Below are positions 49,020-61,528 of a stretch of 64,000 nt of DNA, in pieces (position 1 is the first letter of the stretch; each line of letters begins with the position of its first letter). The notes beneath the pieces were generated by a model. That model was not told the DNA's origin. It saw only the letters and a program-made list of their open reading frames with translations, and searched no databases. This DNA comes from Methylomonas sp. MK1. Its GTDB lineage: Bacteria; Pseudomonadota; Gammaproteobacteria; Methylococcales; Methylomonadaceae. The stretch spans positions 1,612,001-1,676,000 of the forward strand of contig NZ_AQOV01000001.1 in assembly GCF_000365425.1 (NCBI RefSeq). Reading direction: 5' to 3'. A program made the position numbers and the translations under genes.

Positions 49020-49664
49020 TTAATCCTTGGAAAACCAGATGTCGCCATAAGCGGCGGAGACTTGGCCGCCGCTGTTGTCGGTATCGGTCATGATGGCGAC
49101 GGCATCGATGGCGGACAGGTCTTCACCGAAGAATTGCTTGAAATCGGCCCTAATATTGCGTTTTTCGTGTTCCCAGACATTCAACGGTGCTTCCTGATCG
49201 CGTAAAGCCATCATCATCGCATGATCGCCGGCAAACGCATTAGGCCAGACACTGTCCTTTTTGCTGTTGCCGGCCCAGACATAATTGATGGCCTTGGTTT
49301 GCCAAAATGCCAGTCCGCCTTTGACCACCACATACACCCGCGCCGCATAATCATCGCCAGCCTTACTTTGTTCGTTCAAGCCGGATAAACGATTACCGAT
49401 GCGCCACGACCAGTTCAGGAATGGCGTTTGCGTTAGATCGATGCGTTGCTCCTTGAACAGGCCGGAACCGGCGGCGTGGCTATCGGCCACCAGCGCGGTC
49501 ACGCCGTCGAGTGTTTGCAATCGGTATTGGGTTTCGCCTTTAAAGCTTTTATGTTTCCAACCCTCCAGGCGATTCTGGCTGAACTCGCCGATAGGTAGTT
49601 TATTGTCGGCATTCACTGGATGATGCGACAGCAAAATCGCCAGGCACAGCAATAGTTTATGCAT
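49020..49664 (-). CDS. DUF3047 periplasmic protein
   Basis: A 214-residue secreted protein. The ATG at 49664 gives a signal peptide (MHKLLLCLAILLSHHPVNA) and mature DUF3047 domain: FSQNRLEGWKHKSFKGET, LNWSWRIGNRLSG, KAINYVWAGNSKKDSVWPNAF and VAIMTDTDNSGGQVSAAYGD. An upstream ATG would add 17 residues with no purpose. The domain has a beta-sandwich look, possibly carbohydrate-binding. It is the first gene of the arsenosugar operon, two bases before arsS, but a link to arsenic is only inferred. Confidence 0.85.
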   Translation of the reverse strand: MHKLLLCLAILLSHHPVNADNKLPIGEFSQNRLEGWKHKSFKGETQYRLQTLDGVTALVADSHAAGSGLFKEQRIDLTQTPFLNWSWRIGNRLSGLNEQSKAGDDYAARVYVVVKGGLAFWQTKAINYVWAGNSKKDSVWPNAFAGDHAMMMALRDQEAPLNVWEHEKRNIRADFKQFFGEDLSAIDAVAIMTDTDNSGGQVSAAYGDIWFSKD

Positions 49665-50041
49665 CACTAATGTCAATCTGGCGCTGATATAAGCCGGATA
49701 CAGGAGAATTATCATAGTCGGTCGTCCAAGTTTTACTTGATGCGGATGTCACCACGCCTTTCCAGTCAATAATAAATCGAGCGCGGCAAGCTAGCTTGGC
49801 TTTTCTAAGCAATCTGTCGTGACTGACGGGGATTCGTTGCAAGTGACTTAAGTAGTGTAGCGCTTGGAGCGCGACACACTATTATTCACCCGGCCCTAAT
49901 TCTGGGCCGGGTGAATAAGCGAAAACTAGCGCCGATGCGGTTGATCTTCATGGGTGATAAGGTTAGCTTATCAAGCTATTTGGGTACCCTGCCGTATTAA
50001 ACTACGACAATGTCCCCCACTATTTCCCAAGGCGCTGCTAA
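49665..50041. terminator. Intergenic stretch with a perfect hairpin
   Basis: The 377 bases hold no gene. At 49882-49918 a perfect 15-base inverted repeat, TTATTCACCCGGCCC and its complement around a 7-base loop, could serve as a terminator stem or be a repeat element; no long T run follows. Promoters for the arsenosugar operon and queG must lie here. Confidence 0.5.
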
Positions 50042-51118
50042 TTGAACACTCCCCCCCCAGCTGAAGATCTTAAAGCACTTGTCGAACGCATCAAACACTG
50101 GGGCGAGGAATTGGGATTTCAGCAGATTGGTATCAGCGATACGGATTTGAATACCGCCGAAGAGCATCTGTACAACTGGCTGGACAAGGGCTTTAACGGC
50201 GAGATGCAATACATGGCCGCACACGGTTTGAAACGCAGTCGCCCGGCTTTGTTGCAGGAAGGTACGCGCAGCATTATCTCGGCACGAATGGATTATTTGC
50301 CGGAAGCATCGACCACCAGCAAGCAATTATTAGACGACCCGGCCGCCGCCTTCGTATCTCGGTATGCCTTGGGGCGCGATTACCACAAACTGCTGCGGAA
50401 TAGACTGCAAAAACTGGCGGACAAAATCGCCGAGGAGATTGGTCCGTTCGGCTATCGGGCGTTTGTGGATAGCGCACCGGTTTTGGAAAAAGCCATCGCC
50501 GAGAAAGCCGGCTTGGGCTGGATAGGCAAGCACAGCAATCTAATCAATCGCCGCGCCGGCTCCTGGTTTTTTCTCGGGGAAATTTATACCGACTTGGCCT
50601 TACCCAGCGATCAGCCAGTCGGCAACCACTGCGGACAATGCAGGGCTTGTTTGGATATTTGCCCGACGCAAGCCATCGTCGGCCCGTATCAGGTCGATGC
50701 CCGCCGTTGTGTATCCTATTTAACTATCGAATTGCACGGCAGCATTCCGGTGGAATTGCGGCCTTTGCTCGGCAATCGGATTTACGGTTGCGATGATTGC
50801 CAGTTGGTGTGCCCGTGGAATCGCTTCGCCAAACTCAGCGCAGAAAGCGATTTCAAACCCCGGCATCGTTTGGATCAGGCGACTTTGCTTGAACTATTTA
50901 GCTGGACCGAAGCCGAATTTCTGCAAAAAACCGAAGGCTCGGCCATTCGCCGCATCGGCCATCAGCGTTGGCTGCGCAATATCGCCGTGGCACTGGGTAA
51001 TGGCAAAGCAACCGACGCGGCTAAGACGGCATTGAGCGGCAGATTGAGTAACGATTCGGAGATGGTCCGCGAGCATACACAATGGGCTTTGCAGAAATTG
51101 ACCAGTCTGAGCATTTAG
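50042..51118 (+). CDS. queG: Epoxyqueuosine reductase
   Basis: QueG reduces epoxyqueuosine to queuosine in the wobble base of tRNA, using cobalamin and two [4Fe-4S] clusters. The 358-residue protein shows RYALGRDYHKLLRNRL, DSAPVLEKAIAEKAGLGWIGKHSN and LGEIYTDLAL. The ferredoxin-like Cys sets are CGQCRACLDICPTQAIV and CVSYLTIEL...YGCDDCQLVCPWN. A HEAT-like C-terminal tail follows. The start appears to be TTG at 50042 (MNTPPPAEDL); no closer ATG fits the family N-terminus. Confidence 0.94.
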   Translation: MNTPPPAEDLKALVERIKHWGEELGFQQIGISDTDLNTAEEHLYNWLDKGFNGEMQYMAAHGLKRSRPALLQEGTRSIISARMDYLPEASTTSKQLLDDPAAAFVSRYALGRDYHKLLRNRLQKLADKIAEEIGPFGYRAFVDSAPVLEKAIAEKAGLGWIGKHSNLINRRAGSWFFLGEIYTDLALPSDQPVGNHCGQCRACLDICPTQAIVGPYQVDARRCVSYLTIELHGSIPVELRPLLGNRIYGCDDCQLVCPWNRFAKLSAESDFKPRHRLDQATLLELFSWTEAEFLQKTEGSAIRRIGHQRWLRNIAVALGNGKATDAAKTALSGRLSNDSEMVREHTQWALQKLTSLSI

Positions 51119-51353
51119 CGGGAACTTCTGATAATTCATAATCGTCTTTCCAGCACAAGCAGGAGCCCAGTGCAATTACAAACCGGATTCCCGCATCCGC
51201 GGGAATCACGGCCCCAGGCAGTAAAAATAGGCAAGACTTCCACAGTCGCGCCTACCGCCACAACTCAGGCTAAATATGATGCAAAGACTTGAACTCGAAT
51301 GAAGTCAAGGTGTATTCTTAGAACCAGTTAACAGAATCCGCTCGAGGCCAAAC
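51119..51353. other. Intergenic region
   Basis: No gene seen in 235 bases. A CCGGATTCCCGCATCCGCGGGAATCACGG segment near 51182-51210 is palindromic and related to the repeat at 45118 by its GATTCCCGC core. Confidence 0.4.
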
Positions 51354-51875
51354 ATGCTGGTCACCGCCTCTTCCAATCAAACCTCTCTATATCGGCTGAC
51401 CGGCCGCAGCCTAGCCGCGACCGGTGAACCAGCGTCTGCCGAACCCATCGCCCAAGCCGCGAAAAGCGGAAGCGCCCAATCCGGCCAATACAGTCCGGAA
51501 CAGCTAAGCCAAATTGCCGAGCTTAAAGCCCGAGACCAGGAAGTTAGAGCTCACGAACAAGCTCATTTAAGTGCCGCCGGCGGTATCGCCGTCAGTGGTG
51601 CGCGTTTTACGTTTGTGACGGGGCCGGATGGTCAACGTTACGCTACCGGCGGTGAAGTGAATATCGATGTCTCGGAGGTTTCCGGTAACCCGGAAGCCAC
51701 CCTGCGTAAAGCGGACACTATCCGCCGCGCGGCATTAGCGCCGGCCAGTCCATCAGGCCCGGATCAAAGCATCGCCGCCAAGGCTGCGGCAATGGCAAAT
51801 AAAGCCCGCGGGGAATTGTTAAATTCGCAAAAACAACCCAGCCGTAACGGCGAACTCCTCGACCTGACCGCCTAA
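51354..51875 (+). CDS. SprA-related putative metalloprotease
   Basis: A 173-residue protein of the SprA-related group. The core EVRAHEQAHLSAAGGIAVSG near residues 63-82 holds an HExxH zinc-binding site (HEQAH), followed by GPDGQRYATGGEVNID and ATLRKADTIRRAALAPASPS. There is no signal peptide and the N-terminal 45 residues are low complexity. The family name comes from memory and proteolytic activity is unproved. Single gene, convergent with the PilZ gene. Confidence 0.82.
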   Translation: MLVTASSNQTSLYRLTGRSLAATGEPASAEPIAQAAKSGSAQSGQYSPEQLSQIAELKARDQEVRAHEQAHLSAAGGIAVSGARFTFVTGPDGQRYATGGEVNIDVSEVSGNPEATLRKADTIRRAALAPASPSGPDQSIAAKAAAMANKARGELLNSQKQPSRNGELLDLTA

Positions 51876-52145
51876 TCAACGCGGCGCAAACTCCAGACCG
51901 AAGCCTACGTCCGGCTCCACCCTCACCACGATAGCCGTTTGTATCGGCGCATCGTCGAATTCGGTAGTTTGCACTTCCACTAACGCGCCAATCGGCGGGA
52001 TTAATTCGTTGGCACACAGTAAAAACAATCCAGTCTCGGAAAAGTCCCGCATGTCCACCACGACCGCTTCAGCCGATGCCGGCACCGTCATCCTGATTTT
52101 GGCACGGTGCTTTAGGCGCGGGTGCCTGCGCTTGTTATCAATCAC
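51876..52145 (-). CDS. PilZ domain protein
   Basis: An 89-residue single PilZ domain, the c-di-GMP receptor fold: NKRRHPRLKHRAKI gives the RxxxR binding motif near residues 5-10 and DMRDFSETGLFL the D/NxSxxG-type motif near 31-40. It can bind c-di-GMP through these motifs and then act on a partner such as a pilus, motility or polysaccharide machine. Standalone PilZ domains are common; the target is not evident here. Its stop abuts the SprA-like gene stop. Confidence 0.88.
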   Translation of the reverse strand: MIDNKRRHPRLKHRAKIRMTVPASAEAVVVDMRDFSETGLFLLCANELIPPIGALVEVQTTEFDDAPIQTAIVVRVEPDVGFGLEFAPR

Positions 52146-52231
52146 GAATTCTCCTATCTCGTTTCGGTTCTATCGCAAGTGTAGTGATAAAGGCAACCGC
52201 TGATAATTAGCGACCCGCGCCAACCTGCCAT

Positions 52232-53473
52232 CTACTCGCCTAAACCGCGCAAAATTAAATACAATCCCAAACTTACCATCGCCAAGCCGCTAAGCAATTT
52301 CAGCCAACGACCTTCTTTTTGCTGCAAGCGGCGCTGACTCAGTGTCACGACCCCCACACCCAGCACAACGACGTCATCCAGCATATAGGCCAGATTGTAC
52401 AACAATAAATAACCGTAATAGTCCAAGCCGTTCAATTCCCGCAAGGTGAGTATGCGCGTGTAAAGGGCCGGAAACCCGGACGTACACAGTAACTCGACAA
52501 TCTGCACCAGCAAAGCCAACACCACGGCACCCAAGATCGCGCCCGCCAAATTGTCGGCTTGCAGGATCCGCCGGATCCGGTTGTAAATGCCGGGTTTGGC
52601 GGCGGCGGGAATCGACAGGGACACGCCCACGCCAAACGCCCAAAAATCTTTCAGATTGATCGCGCCGGCCAACACGGCAATGCCGGCAATAGCCAATTCC
52701 GACGCCCGCGATAAGCCTATCAGCAAAAACAGATTCAACCAGGCCGCCATAAACACGAAATAAGCCAACCCTTCGACCACAACGAACGTGCCGGCCACCG
52801 CCAACATCCTGGGCCGGTTTTGCATAGGCGCCAACATCGAAATCATCAAAATCAACACCCACATCGAACAGGGATTGAAGCCGTCCAGCAAGCCCATGGC
52901 TAGCGTGAAGGCTGGCAAGCCGACCTCGTCAAGACCGATCCGCCGGCCGAACAAATTCACGGCAAACACCTCCAGTTCGGGCGGCGCCGGCTGGCTAACC
53001 GGCACGTCGCACGACTCGCTGACCTGCACTTCGCAGCTACCGGCCTCCGCATCGGACGCTTCATTCGGCGGCGCACCGGCAAGCAAGGCATTCCTAATCA
53101 AACCGCTACTACCAGCTTCCGCGGAATAACCGACGATATATTCGCCACGCACCAGAAATGTCGGCAATCTGATTGGCCCGGCTTGCCGGGATTCGGCAAT
53201 CTGTTGCAATCGTTCCAAAGCGGCCGGCTCGGCAGAGATATTGCGAATAACGATTCTTAAATCGGGTTGCTCTATTTGCAGGTCCGCCAAAAATTGTTCG
53301 GCTTGTTGGCAATGCGGACAACCGTTACGCACAAAGGCTTCAATATCAACCCGGTTTTCGACCGCGCCGACAGTCGGCATGGTTGCCAACGCAAGCACCA
53401 GCACCAAACCGAAACGCATCAGTATCGACGGTAGCTGAGCCAAGCACTCCGGAAACAGTTTTAGTATCAGCAC
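52232..53473 (-). CDS. Thioredoxin-fold protein fused to a CcdA-like membrane domain
   Basis: The 413-residue protein has a signal peptide, a glutaredoxin/thioredoxin-like domain with the redox motif RNGCPHCQQAEQF, a second Cys pair region (GSCEVQVSESCDV), then at least six transmembrane helices with MGLLDGFNPCSMWVLILMIS. The GFNPC motif is typical of CcdA/DsbD membrane domains that shuttle electrons. The GTG at 53473 is preferred because an exact AGGAGG lies 8 bases upstream (53482-53487); the longer ORF would add 37 residues with no features, and the ATG at 53419 lacks a ribosome-binding site. A thiol-redox exporter is inferred. Confidence 0.82.
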   Translation of the reverse strand: MLILKLFPECLAQLPSILMRFGLVLVLALATMPTVGAVENRVDIEAFVRNGCPHCQQAEQFLADLQIEQPDLRIVIRNISAEPAALERLQQIAESRQAGPIRLPTFLVRGEYIVGYSAEAGSSGLIRNALLAGAPPNEASDAEAGSCEVQVSESCDVPVSQPAPPELEVFAVNLFGRRIGLDEVGLPAFTLAMGLLDGFNPCSMWVLILMISMLAPMQNRPRMLAVAGTFVVVEGLAYFVFMAAWLNLFLLIGLSRASELAIAGIAVLAGAINLKDFWAFGVGVSLSIPAAAKPGIYNRIRRILQADNLAGAILGAVVLALLVQIVELLCTSGFPALYTRILTLRELNGLDYYGYLLLYNLAYMLDDVVVLGVGVVTLSQRRLQQKEGRWLKLLSGLAMVSLGLYLILRGLGE

Positions 53474-53632
53474 TCGCCTATCCTCCTCAATAACTCCAGC
53501 AATCTGTGCGGAAGTACGCATTTTATTAGATAATAACAAGTTAAATGAACTGCGCCGAACCAGCCGGTGCCATTTTCGCCCCATTCACACAGCCGCCGCT
53601 AACTGCTGCTGGCGAGATCAGATACCGACTTA

Positions 53633-55960
53633 ATGCCTAGACGACCCAGAAGCAGCAAATCGACCGTTAGACGCAGAAAATCGCAACCCCAAGCATCATG
53701 GCTGAAACGCTCGCTGGTTTCGCTGCTGCTAATTGGGGCTTTCGTATTGGCGGTGTATGTCAGCTACCTAGATTACACGGTGCGTCAGCAATTCGAGGGC
53801 AAGCGTTGGTCCATTCCAGCCCGCGTATATGCCAGCCCGGTCGAGTTGTACGCCGGTTATGAAATCTCCAGCAAAAACCTGGAAGACTTATTGCTTGAAT
53901 TGCATTACCGTCAGGACAATCAACTGGCTGGCGAAGGCTCGTATTACATCAAGGGCGGCCAGATCAATATCCGTACCCGCGCCTTCAATTTTGGCAACAC
54001 GCCTCAGGACAGCCGCAAGATCAGCGTTAGTTTCACTAGTGGCGGCATCGGCAGTATTACCGACTCCGGCACCGGCGAGAGCTTGGCCATCGTCCGCATG
54101 GACCCGGTGCAAATCGGCAGTTTTTATCCGACGCGGAAAGAAGATCGCATTCTGATCAAGCTGGACGAAGCGCCGCAAACCTTGGTGCAAGGCCTGCTAT
54201 CCACCGAAGACAAAGATTTTTACAACCATTTCGGCATCTCGCCCAAAGGCATCGTCCGCGCCATGTGGTCGAACGTGAAAGCCGGCGGCATGGTGCAAGG
54301 CGGCAGTACCATCACCCAACAATTGGTGAAAAACTTTTTCCTGAATCCCAAACGCACGCTGCGCCGCAAGCTTAAAGAAGCCTTGATGTCCTTTATTCTG
54401 GAATATCGCTACAGCAAGGACGAAATTCTGGAAGCTTATCTGAATGAAATTTTCCTGGGCCAAGACGGTGCCAGCGCGGTACATGGCTTTGGTTTGGCCA
54501 GCGAATTTTATTTTGGGCAATCATTAAAAACCCTGAATTTGCATCAAGTTGCTACATTGGTGGCATTGGTACGCGGGCCGTCCGAGTATGATCCACGCCG
54601 CAATCCTGAACACACGCTGGAACGCCGCAACATCGTGCTGGATGCGATGCATACGGAAGGTTTTATCGACGCACAGCAACTGAGCGAAGCCAAAAAACAA
54701 CCGATAGGCGTCGCGACGGTGATTCATCGCTCCGCCAATCGCTATCCGGGTTTTATCGATCTGGTGAAACGCCAACTGAAACAGGAATATAAAGAAGACG
54801 ATCTGACCTCGGAAGGCCTGCGCATCGTCACCACCTTGGATACCCGCATCCAAGACACATTGGAAAAATCCATCGCCAGCAAACTGAAGCATTTAGAGAG
54901 AAGCCCGAAAAGTAACGATCTGGAAACCGCAGCCATTGTAACCCGTCGCGATAGCGGCGAAATTGTCGCACTGGCCGGTGGCCGCGACGCCGAGGACACC
55001 GGTTTCAATCGCGCTTTGGACGCTGTAAGGCCGATAGGTTCGCTGATCAAACCGGTGGTCTATTTGACCGCACTGGAATATCCGGACCGCTACACCATCG
55101 CCACGCCGATCAGCGATACCCGCTTGGAAATTCCAGCCGAAAGAGGCAAAACCTGGTCGCCGGACAACTATGATAATCAGGAACACGGCATCGTGCCGCT
55201 GCATAGCGCCCTCACCCACTCCTACAATATGGCGACGGTGCGGATTGGCATGGACATTGGCTTGGCTAAAGTCGCCAACACCTTAAAAAGCATGGGGGTC
55301 AGCCGGCCGGTGGATTTGTTTCCGTCCTTCCTGTTGGGCGCGCAACCTTTGACGCCGCTGGAAGTCACGCAGCTTTACCAAACCCTGGCCGGCGACGGTT
55401 TTGCCACGCCGCTGCGCTCGATCCGCGCGGTAAACGCCGCCGACGGCAAAGCCCTGCAAAGTTATCCTTTTACCGTGCGTCAAGCGGTCGACCCTGCCGC
55501 CACCTTTATTACCAACACCATTTTGCAAGAAGTGATGTATGCCGGCACCGGCCATTCCGCGTATAACTATTTGCCGCAGAACATGGCCTTAGTCGGCAAA
55601 ACCGGCACCACCAATCAATTACGCGACAGCTGGTTTGCCGGTTTTAGCGGCGATTTTCTATCGGTGGTATGGGTTGGCCGCGACGACAACAAACCGACCG
55701 GCTTGACCGGCGGAACCGGCGCCTTGCAAATCTGGTCCGAGCTGATGCGGCAAGTGTCGAAGAAGCCGGTCAGCCTGGTACCGCCCGATAATGTACAGAT
55801 GACCTGGATAGATACTGCCAGCGGCTTGCTCAGCAATGAAGGCTGCCCCGGCGCTAAATTGATGCCGTTCGTGGATGGCTCCGGACCCAGCCAATTTGCC
55901 GACTGCGGAGCAAGTCCGGAATCCGGCGAAAGCTGGCTTAATAACCTGAACCCTTTTTAA
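53633..55960 (+). CDS. mrcB: Penicillin-binding protein 1B
   Basis: PBP1b is a bifunctional peptidoglycan synthase: glycosyltransferase plus transpeptidase. The 775-residue protein has a basic cytoplasmic tail, one membrane helix at 26-46, a UB2H domain and the GT51 domain at about 185-350 (EDKDFYNHFGISPKGIVRAM, GGSTITQQLVKNF with the catalytic Glu, RTLRRKLKEAL). The transpeptidase has SLIKP near 475 (nucleophile Ser), SYN near 528 and KTGTT near 660. The UB2H region and length match PBP1b rather than PBP1a. lolA follows after two bases, so they may be co-transcribed. Confidence 0.95.
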   Translation: MPRRPRSSKSTVRRRKSQPQASWLKRSLVSLLLIGAFVLAVYVSYLDYTVRQQFEGKRWSIPARVYASPVELYAGYEISSKNLEDLLLELHYRQDNQLAGEGSYYIKGGQINIRTRAFNFGNTPQDSRKISVSFTSGGIGSITDSGTGESLAIVRMDPVQIGSFYPTRKEDRILIKLDEAPQTLVQGLLSTEDKDFYNHFGISPKGIVRAMWSNVKAGGMVQGGSTITQQLVKNFFLNPKRTLRRKLKEALMSFILEYRYSKDEILEAYLNEIFLGQDGASAVHGFGLASEFYFGQSLKTLNLHQVATLVALVRGPSEYDPRRNPEHTLERRNIVLDAMHTEGFIDAQQLSEAKKQPIGVATVIHRSANRYPGFIDLVKRQLKQEYKEDDLTSEGLRIVTTLDTRIQDTLEKSIASKLKHLERSPKSNDLETAAIVTRRDSGEIVALAGGRDAEDTGFNRALDAVRPIGSLIKPVVYLTALEYPDRYTIATPISDTRLEIPAERGKTWSPDNYDNQEHGIVPLHSALTHSYNMATVRIGMDIGLAKVANTLKSMGVSRPVDLFPSFLLGAQPLTPLEVTQLYQTLAGDGFATPLRSIRAVNAADGKALQSYPFTVRQAVDPAATFITNTILQEVMYAGTGHSAYNYLPQNMALVGKTGTTNQLRDSWFAGFSGDFLSVVWVGRDDNKPTGLTGGTGALQIWSELMRQVSKKPVSLVPPDNVQMTWIDTASGLLSNEGCPGAKLMPFVDGSGPSQFADCGASPESGESWLNNLNPF

Positions 55961-55962
55961 CT

Positions 55963-56589
55963 ATGTTGCTTAAACACATTTTTGCTCTGATTTTCCTGAT
56001 CGCCACCGCCCAGTCAGCCTGGGCCGACGATGCGCCGATTACTCGGCTGAAAAATTTTTTAGCCAGTAGCGCTGCCTTATCGGCTGATTTTAAACAAATC
56101 AGCTTCGATAAAAGCGGCCGTCCGGCGCAAAACAGCCTCGGCAAATTTTATCTAAGCCGACCCGGTAAATTTCGTTGGAACTACCAAAAGCCCTTTGTGC
56201 AAGAGATTGTGTCCAATGCCGGCAAAGTCTGGTTTTACGATGCCGATCTGGAACAGGTGACGGTCAAACAGTTGGACGATTCGCTAGGCTCCACTCCCGC
56301 CCTGTTGTTGACCGGCGAAGTGGATATTGAGGAAAAGTTTATCCTACAGGAACAAGGCAAAGAAGACGACGGCATGAACTGGGTGAAACTATCGCCCAAG
56401 AATGAAGAAAGCGGGTTCAAGTACATTTTGATCGGCCTGAACGGCAACCAATTGGGCGGTATGGAACTGAGCGACAATTTCGGACAATTAACCCGAATAT
56501 ATTTTTCCAACATCCAGCTCAATCCCAAGCTGGACGACGCCTTGTTTAATTTCAAAGCGCCGAAAGGCGTGGATGTCTTTGAAAACTAA
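55963..56589 (+). CDS. lolA: Outer-membrane lipoprotein carrier LolA
   Basis: LolA carries mature lipoproteins through the periplasm from LolCDE to LolB. The 208-residue protein has a signal peptide ending SAWADD, then the beta-barrel half-open fold with FKQISFDKSGRPAQNSLGKFYLSRPGKFRWNYQKPFVQEIVSNAGKVWFYDADLEQVT. Basic and hydrophobic cavity-lining residues are conserved, with FKAPKGVDVFE at the end. Length is normal. It lies between mrcB and the convergent sigma-54 regulator. Confidence 0.93.
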   Translation: MLLKHIFALIFLIATAQSAWADDAPITRLKNFLASSAALSADFKQISFDKSGRPAQNSLGKFYLSRPGKFRWNYQKPFVQEIVSNAGKVWFYDADLEQVTVKQLDDSLGSTPALLLTGEVDIEEKFILQEQGKEDDGMNWVKLSPKNEESGFKYILIGLNGNQLGGMELSDNFGQLTRIYFSNIQLNPKLDDALFNFKAPKGVDVFEN

Positions 56590-56595
56590 CCAGTA

Positions 56596-58380
56596 TCAGG
56601 CTGGTTTACTAATCCCCAGCTTCTCCATCCGCGACCGCAAAGTCGTGGATGGCACCCCCAAAATCTTCGCCGCCCCCTGATTTCCGGCAATTCGCCAGGA
56701 GGTCGCTTCCAAAGCTTTCAGAATATGCGCGCGCTCGGCTTCGTCCAGCGTGACGATAGGTGCAGCGGTCGGTGCGCCGGCACCCATCACATTCACGCAA
56801 TCGACAGCGGCCAGTTGACTGCCCTTGGTTAAAATCACCGCCCGCTCAATGATATGTTGCAGCTCGCGAATGTTGCCGGGCCAGAAATAGCTTTGCAGAT
56901 CGGCCATCATCCGTTCCGGAATCGATTGGATTTTCTTGCCGAATTTGGCTGCGTACTTGTCGATGAAATGCTTCACCAAAAACGGCACGTCTTCCTTGCG
57001 CTCGCGTAGCGGCGGCAAATTGATGGGGAAAACATTCAGACGGTAATACAAGTCGGCACGGAATTTACCCTGCTGCGAAAACTGCGCCAAATCCCGGTGA
57101 GTAGCGGCGATGACCCGCACATCACAAGTCAGGGTTTGCGTGCCGCCGACCCGCTCGAACTCGCCTTCTTGCAAAACCCGCAACAACTTGGCCTGCATCT
57201 CCAACGGCAGTTCGCCGATTTCATCCAGAAACAAGGTACCGCCGTTAGCGAGTTCGAAACGTCCCAATTTGCGGGCAATCGCCCCGGTAAACGAACCTTT
57301 CTCGTGACCGAACAACTCGCTTTCTGCCAGATTTTCCGGGATCGTCGCGCAATTCAATTTCACCAAGGTTTTGTCTTTGCGGGCACTGAGATTGTGAATC
57401 GCCCGGGCGATCAATTCCTTGCCGGTACCGGTCTCTCCGGTAATCAACACTGTTGCGTCGGTATTAGCTACCTGCCTGACCAGATCCATGGCTTGATGCA
57501 ATGCCGGGGAGTTACCGATCAATTCCTCGCCGTCGCGGCTGGCCAAGACTTCTTCTTGTAGATACAGATTAATGCCGCGCAAGGTATTGCATTCCGCTTC
57601 CGCCTGCTGTCTGGCTTTGCGTTCGTTGATATCGCGCAGGATCAGAATATACAGTTTCTGGCCGATGGCTTCCACGCGGGAGATGGTGGCTTCGATGGGG
57701 AAAGTACTCTCGTCAGCGCGCACCGCGCTCATACCTTCCGAGACCCAAATCGCCTGCTCCGCCGGCACGCCGTTGCGAAAATTGGTTAGGGTTTTGTAAA
57801 GTTCGGGCGACAAAAATCGATCCACCGCCCGGCCGATGTTGTCGGCGGCTTTGCAACGAAACATCTGTTCCGCCGCCGCGTTGAATAAGGTGATCCGCCC
57901 GGCTTCGTCCAGCGTCAGAATCGCATCCATCGCATTCTCGAAAATCCGCGACAGGCGCTGCTCTTTTTCTTGCAATTCTAACTTTAACTTTTGCAGCGTC
58001 AGGTGGGTTTGCACACGCGCAAGCACTTCTTCGTACTGAAACGGCTTGGTGATGTAATCGACCGCCCCGACTTGAAAACCTTTTAATTTATCGGCGGTAT
58101 CCGCCAAGGCGGTCATGAATAACACCGGAATATCGCGCGTCGTCGGAATAGTTTTCAGGGTCTGGCAGACAGTAAAGCCGTCCATGCCCGGCATCAGTAC
58201 ATCAAGCAAAATCAGGTCGGGCAACTGGGCCACGGCTTGGACCAGAGCAATTTCTCCCGTTTCCGCGCGCAACACGTCAAACCCGGCTTCATCGACCAAG
58301 CCTGCCAACTCTTCCAAGTTGACCGGATTGTCGTCCAACATCAAGATTAACGGTTTATCGCGCTGGCGCTTATGAGTCAT
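56596..58380 (-). CDS. Sigma-54-dependent response regulator
   Basis: A 594-residue bacterial enhancer-binding protein. REC domain at about 10-130 ([13 protein letters not shown], phosphoacceptor in [11 protein letters not shown]), a PAS domain at about 148-260 ([25 protein letters not shown]), and an AAA+ sigma-54 activator domain (Walker [19 protein letters not shown], Walker [14 protein letters not shown], and the R-finger region). A C-terminal Fis helix-turn-helix completes it ([21 protein letters not shown]). The sigma-54 contact loop is GSFTGA rather than GAFTGA, a known functional variant. It is the last gene of a four-gene signalling operon, 44 bases after the hybrid kinase. Confidence 0.92.
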   Translation of the reverse strand: MTHKRQRDKPLILMLDDNPVNLEELAGLVDEAGFDVLRAETGEIALVQAVAQLPDLILLDVLMPGMDGFTVCQTLKTIPTTRDIPVLFMTALADTADKLKGFQVGAVDYITKPFQYEEVLARVQTHLTLQKLKLELQEKEQRLSRIFENAMDAILTLDEAGRITLFNAAAEQMFRCKAADNIGRAVDRFLSPELYKTLTNFRNGVPAEQAIWVSEGMSAVRADESTFPIEATISRVEAIGQKLYILILRDINERKARQQAEAECNTLRGINLYLQEEVLASRDGEELIGNSPALHQAMDLVRQVANTDATVLITGETGTGKELIARAIHNLSARKDKTLVKLNCATIPENLAESELFGHEKGSFTGAIARKLGRFELANGGTLFLDEIGELPLEMQAKLLRVLQEGEFERVGGTQTLTCDVRVIAATHRDLAQFSQQGKFRADLYYRLNVFPINLPPLRERKEDVPFLVKHFIDKYAAKFGKKIQSIPERMMADLQSYFWPGNIRELQHIIERAVILTKGSQLAAVDCVNVMGAGAPTAAPIVTLDEAERAHILKALEATSWRIAGNQGAAKILGVPSTTLRSRMEKLGISKPA

Positions 58381-58424
58381 GCCTATCTCCTTAACTTAAC
58401 CTATCCAAAACATCGGCGGCAGCA

Positions 58425-61069
<2,645 letters not shown>

Positions 61070-61073
<4 letters not shown>

Positions 61074-61528
61074 TCCAGGGCTCCCTGCCATAACACATTC
61101 ACCGCTTTAAGGCCTTGATTGGACCGAACTTGATCTTCCCACAAATAGGTCACCGTGCCCGGATTCTGTTGCAGCGTATCGACCAAGCTCTTCAGATCGT
61201 TAAAACTCTCCGGACGTTTACCGCCGAGGCGGAAAACCACCGATATGGTTTGGCTTTCATAGGCATTCGCCGACATGAAGGCCACTTTTTGCAGAAATAC
61301 TTCGAAAATTAACGGATCGCTGATGTTCAATAAGGGCACGGGATGCTCGCCGCCCTTTTCCAGCGGTACGCCCAGAAACAATTTTCTGGCCTCTTGCACG
61401 GTTAAAGCCGGTATCGACGAGTTGGCGCTGGTGGCCAATACCAGAGAATGGCGAGTAATAGCCCATAGGCTCTGCGCTCCAAGCAGCAATAGCAAACCAA
61501 CGATGCAAAGCCCGCGAAGCAATTTCAT
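61070..61528 (-). CDS. Small periplasmic binding-fold protein
   Basis: A 152-residue secreted protein with a signal peptide (MKLLRGLCIVGLLLLLGAQSLWA) and an N-terminal PstS-like lobe (SLVLATSANSSIPALTVQEARKLFLGVPLEKGGEHPVPLL). Only about half of a normal binding protein is present, and the same half-size form is common for proteins that sit beside sensor kinases. Its ATG overlaps the stop of the barrel gene and its stop overlaps the kinase start. It may present a ligand to the kinase's periplasmic domain; that is inference. Confidence 0.8.
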
